A stretch of DNA of 7,485 nt. Origin: Desulfovibrio sp. (lineage in GTDB: Bacteria; Desulfobacterota; Desulfovibrionia; Desulfovibrionales; Desulfovibrionaceae). The notes under the pieces are model-generated. The model did no database searches and was not told the DNA's origin. It worked only from the letters and a program-made list of their open reading frames with translations. Where the stretch lies: NCBI GenBank assembly GCA_031270875.1, contig JAISXC010000224.1, positions 1 through 7,485 of the forward strand, written 5' to 3'. Position numbers and translations under genes: made by a program. Within the stretch, counting starts at the first letter, position 1; each line of letters opens with the position of its first letter. Shown here one piece after another: positions 6,277-7,485 of this stretch.

Positions 6277-6990
6277 TTACACCCGGCCGCAAGGCCTCCA
6301 GGAGAGCGCGATCTCCTCAGCGCGGCGCGGCGGGTTTATTCCCGTGGCGTGCTTGAATGCGGCCAAACGAGCGGCATAGGGTTTGTGGTCAAAAAAGGCG
6401 GAGCCGGAAACCAGAATATCCGCCCCCGCATCCGTCAAAGCTCCGGCGTTTTCAGGGCATACCCCCCCGTCCACCTGAACGGGGACGTCCCCTGCCCCCG
6501 CCTCCCGCAGCAGGGCGCGGGCAACGCGCAATTTATCATACACCTCAGGCAGGAATGACTGGCCGGAAAAGCCGGGATTCACGCTCATCAAAAGAAGCAT
6601 GTCCAGGTCATGGGCGAGCCAGCGCAAAAAGCCGATGTCCGTGCCGGGATTGACGGCGATGCCGCACTTCATGCCCAGAGCGCGGATTCCCGACAACGTG
6701 CGGCGCACATGCATGTCGGCCTCAATGTGGACCACCAGCATGTCCGCCCCGGCCGTGCGAAAATCCTCCAGGTAGCGGGCCGGTTTCTCAACCATCAGAT
6801 GCACGTCGAAAAAAAGAGGGCTTCTCGACCGCAGGGAGCGGATGAAAGGCGGCCCGAAAGTGATGTTGGGCACAAAAGCCCCGTCCATGATGTCCAGGTG
6901 CAGCCACTCTACCCCGATATCTTCCAGGGCGGAAAGCTCCGCGGCCGAATCCGCGAGATCCGAGGAAAGCAGGGAGGGGGAAAGAATCAT
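6277..6990 (-). CDS. rpe: Ribulose-phosphate 3-epimerase
   Basis: Interconverts ribulose-5-phosphate and xylulose-5-phosphate, feeding transketolase, whose gene follows 18 nt downstream. A 237-residue TIM barrel with the family pattern: SPSLLSSD (4-11), metal and catalytic residues His31 and Asp33 in HLDIMDG, PNITFGP (41-47), His64 in DVHLMV, LLMSVNPGFSGQ (133-144), catalytic Asp174 in VQVDGGV, and phosphate-binding SGSAFF (195-200). The C-terminal tail from about 215 is somewhat longer than in E. coli. ATG at 6990 is the only plausible start: upstream in frame there is no ATG, GTG or TTG before the merR stop. No good Shine-Dalgarno precedes it, which is unusual here. The gap to merR is 54 nt and contains a small overlapping reading frame and a hairpin. 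Confidence 0.97.
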   Translation of the reverse strand: MILSPSLLSSDLADSAAELSALEDIGVEWLHLDIMDGAFVPNITFGPPFIRSLRSRSPLFFDVHLMVEKPARYLEDFRTAGADMLVVHIEADMHVRRTLSGIRALGMKCGIAVNPGTDIGFLRWLAHDLDMLLLMSVNPGFSGQSFLPEVYDKLRVARALLREAGAGDVPVQVDGGVCPENAGALTDAGADILVSGSAFFDHKPYAARLAAFKHATGINPPRRAEEIALSWRPCGRV

Positions 6991-7037
6991 ATTCGCAATG
7001 CAGGGGCCACACGCCCTGCCTGTGGTTGTTTCCGCAT
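6987..7037 (-). CDS. Possible 16-residue leader reading frame overlapping the rpe start
   Basis: A short minus-strand frame beginning ATG at 7037, seven bases after the merR stop, encoding MRKQPQAGRVAPALRI and ending TGA at 6987-6989. Its stop overlaps the rpe ATG as ATGA, the layout typical of translational coupling, and rpe itself lacks a clear ribosome site. The leader's own ribosome site is weak (only a purine run at the end of merR), so it would depend on re-initiation. No run of a regulatory amino acid is present. It may be chance; kept as a low-confidence candidate. Confidence 0.3.
   Translation of the reverse strand: MRKQPQAGRVAPALRI
7000..7019 (-). other. Small hairpin in the merR-rpe gap
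   Basis: GCAGGG and CCCTGC (outer arms 7014-7019 and 7000-7005) form a 6-bp stem with an 8-base loop, ending about nine bases upstream of the rpe ATG, where a ribosome site would normally be. No U-run follows, so it is not a good terminator. It could modulate rpe translation, but that is inference. Confidence 0.4.
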
Positions 7038-7044
7038 ATGAAAC

Positions 7045-7386
7045 TTATTTTTTTTCCAACAGACGCCGCAGGCCGGAGATTTCCCGGATAATCATCTGCA
7101 TGAACGTCGGATCCGGCACGGCGGTCACGCGCTCCGGCAGGTCTTCGTCCAAAACGGCGCTGCCCTCCAGCACCCGACGCGCGCCTTCGATGGTCATGCC
7201 CTGCTCGTGCAGCAATTGCTGTATGCGTCGCAAAAGCGTCATGTCCTCTTCCGTGTAGAGCCGCTGCCCCTTGTCCGTCCGGGACGGGGTAAGTTGGGGG
7301 AACTCGGTTTCCCAGAAACGCAGCACATGCGTTTTCAGGTTGAGCAGTTCCGCCGCCTCGCCAATGCGGTATGTTTTTTCCGACAT
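7045..7386 (-). CDS. MerR-family transcriptional regulator (short form)
   Basis: A 113-residue DNA-binding protein. The N-terminal winged helix-turn-helix is typical of MerR: YRIGEAAELLNL (6-17), the VLRFWE helix (22-27), the wing with RTDKGQRLYTEEDM (36-49), then LLRRIQQLLHEQGMTIEGARRVL (51-73). A short coil at about 96-113 could pair two subunits. There is no long C-terminal effector domain and no visible metal-binding cysteines, so the signal is unknown. ATG at 7386 has GGAGG four bases upstream. It lies 21 nt after pheT and 54 nt before rpe on the same strand. A MerR-type gene after pheT is a common bacterial arrangement, often with ihfA between them; here ihfA is absent. It might regulate its own operon, but nothing in the window shows an operator. 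Confidence 0.93.
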   Translation of the reverse strand: MSEKTYRIGEAAELLNLKTHVLRFWETEFPQLTPSRTDKGQRLYTEEDMTLLRRIQQLLHEQGMTIEGARRVLEGSAVLDEDLPERVTAVPDPTFMQMIIREISGLRRLLEKK

Positions 7387-7390
7387 AACG

Positions 7391-7395
7391 CCTCC
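7391..7395 (-). promoter_or_regulatory. Ribosome binding site of the merR-family gene
   Basis: GGAGG on the minus strand, four bases before ATG at 7386, in the 21-nt gap after pheT. Confidence 0.75.
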
Positions 7396-7407
7396 GTTGC
7401 CAAAGGC

Positions 7408-7485
7408 CTATATGCGCACGCCGAAAGCCTTTACCAGGGATTGTGCAATTTTTTCCCGCTCCTTGTCCACCTCCGCGTCCTTCAG
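7408..7485 (-). CDS. pheT: Phenylalanyl-tRNA synthetase beta subunit, C-terminal end only
   Basis: Only the last 25 codons and a TAG stop are inside the window; the gene continues past the right edge. The tail LKDAEVDKEREKIVQSLVKAF followed by GVRI fits the end of the ferredoxin-fold anticodon-binding domain that closes PheT: an acidic L-x-D/E-x-E-V start, an amphipathic helix and a short final strand. PheT pairs with PheS to charge tRNA-Phe. The call rests on this short tail plus the MerR gene directly downstream, a frequent neighbour of pheT. The tail alone would not exclude another protein. Confidence 0.75.
   Translation of the reverse strand: MKDAEVDKEREKIAQSLVKAFGVRI

Noticed and set aside
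1..7485. CRISPR array, toxin-antitoxin pair or other defence system
   Set aside because: No regularly spaced repeats and no small gene pair with matching motifs were seen on either strand.

Overview
The window looks like a chromosomal segment of a sulfate-reducing deltaproteobacterium (Desulfovibrionaceae, a Desulfovibrio-like genome). This inference rests on the GC-rich coding, the protein character and the gene order pheT - merR - rpe - tkt - pgk on one strand. No database was searched. It has three parts: the edge of an integrated element (1-926), two tRNA genes (927-1090), and a housekeeping carbon-metabolism operon on the minus strand (2274-7485). About 1.1 kb of insertion-sequence wreckage (1155-2275) lies between the tRNAs and the operon.

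Left part: a tyrosine recombinase (phage/island integrase), open from the left edge and carrying the full catalytic set, ends 14 bases before the 3' CCA of tRNA-Glu(TTC). tRNA-Glu and tRNA-Gln(CTG) form a minus-strand pair with a good -35 upstream. An integrase abutting a tRNA 3' end is the usual arrangement at an integrative element boundary, so the element most likely extends leftwards out of the window.

Middle part: the scar holds a plus-strand fragment of an IS481-like DDE transposase and a minus-strand, multiply broken IS110-like transposase. A 34-bp inverted repeat (32/34 identical) brackets the region, and its right copy sits at the 3' end of the methyltransferase gene. No intact transposase remains.

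Right part, all minus strand and closely spaced (18-54 nt gaps): the last codons of pheT (phenylalanyl-tRNA synthetase beta), a short MerR-family regulator, ribulose-phosphate 3-epimerase, transketolase, phosphoglycerate kinase and an uncharacterised class I SAM methyltransferase. Rpe and Tkt belong to the non-oxidative pentose phosphate pathway and Pgk to lower glycolysis/gluconeogenesis. Together they supply pentoses, erythrose-4-phosphate and triose phosphates. The spacing suggests one transcript, with its promoter probably outside the window.

I found no convincing new biological system. The points most worth a second look are the island boundary, the inverted repeat around the IS scar, the leader region of rpe, and the unassigned methyltransferase at the end of the operon.
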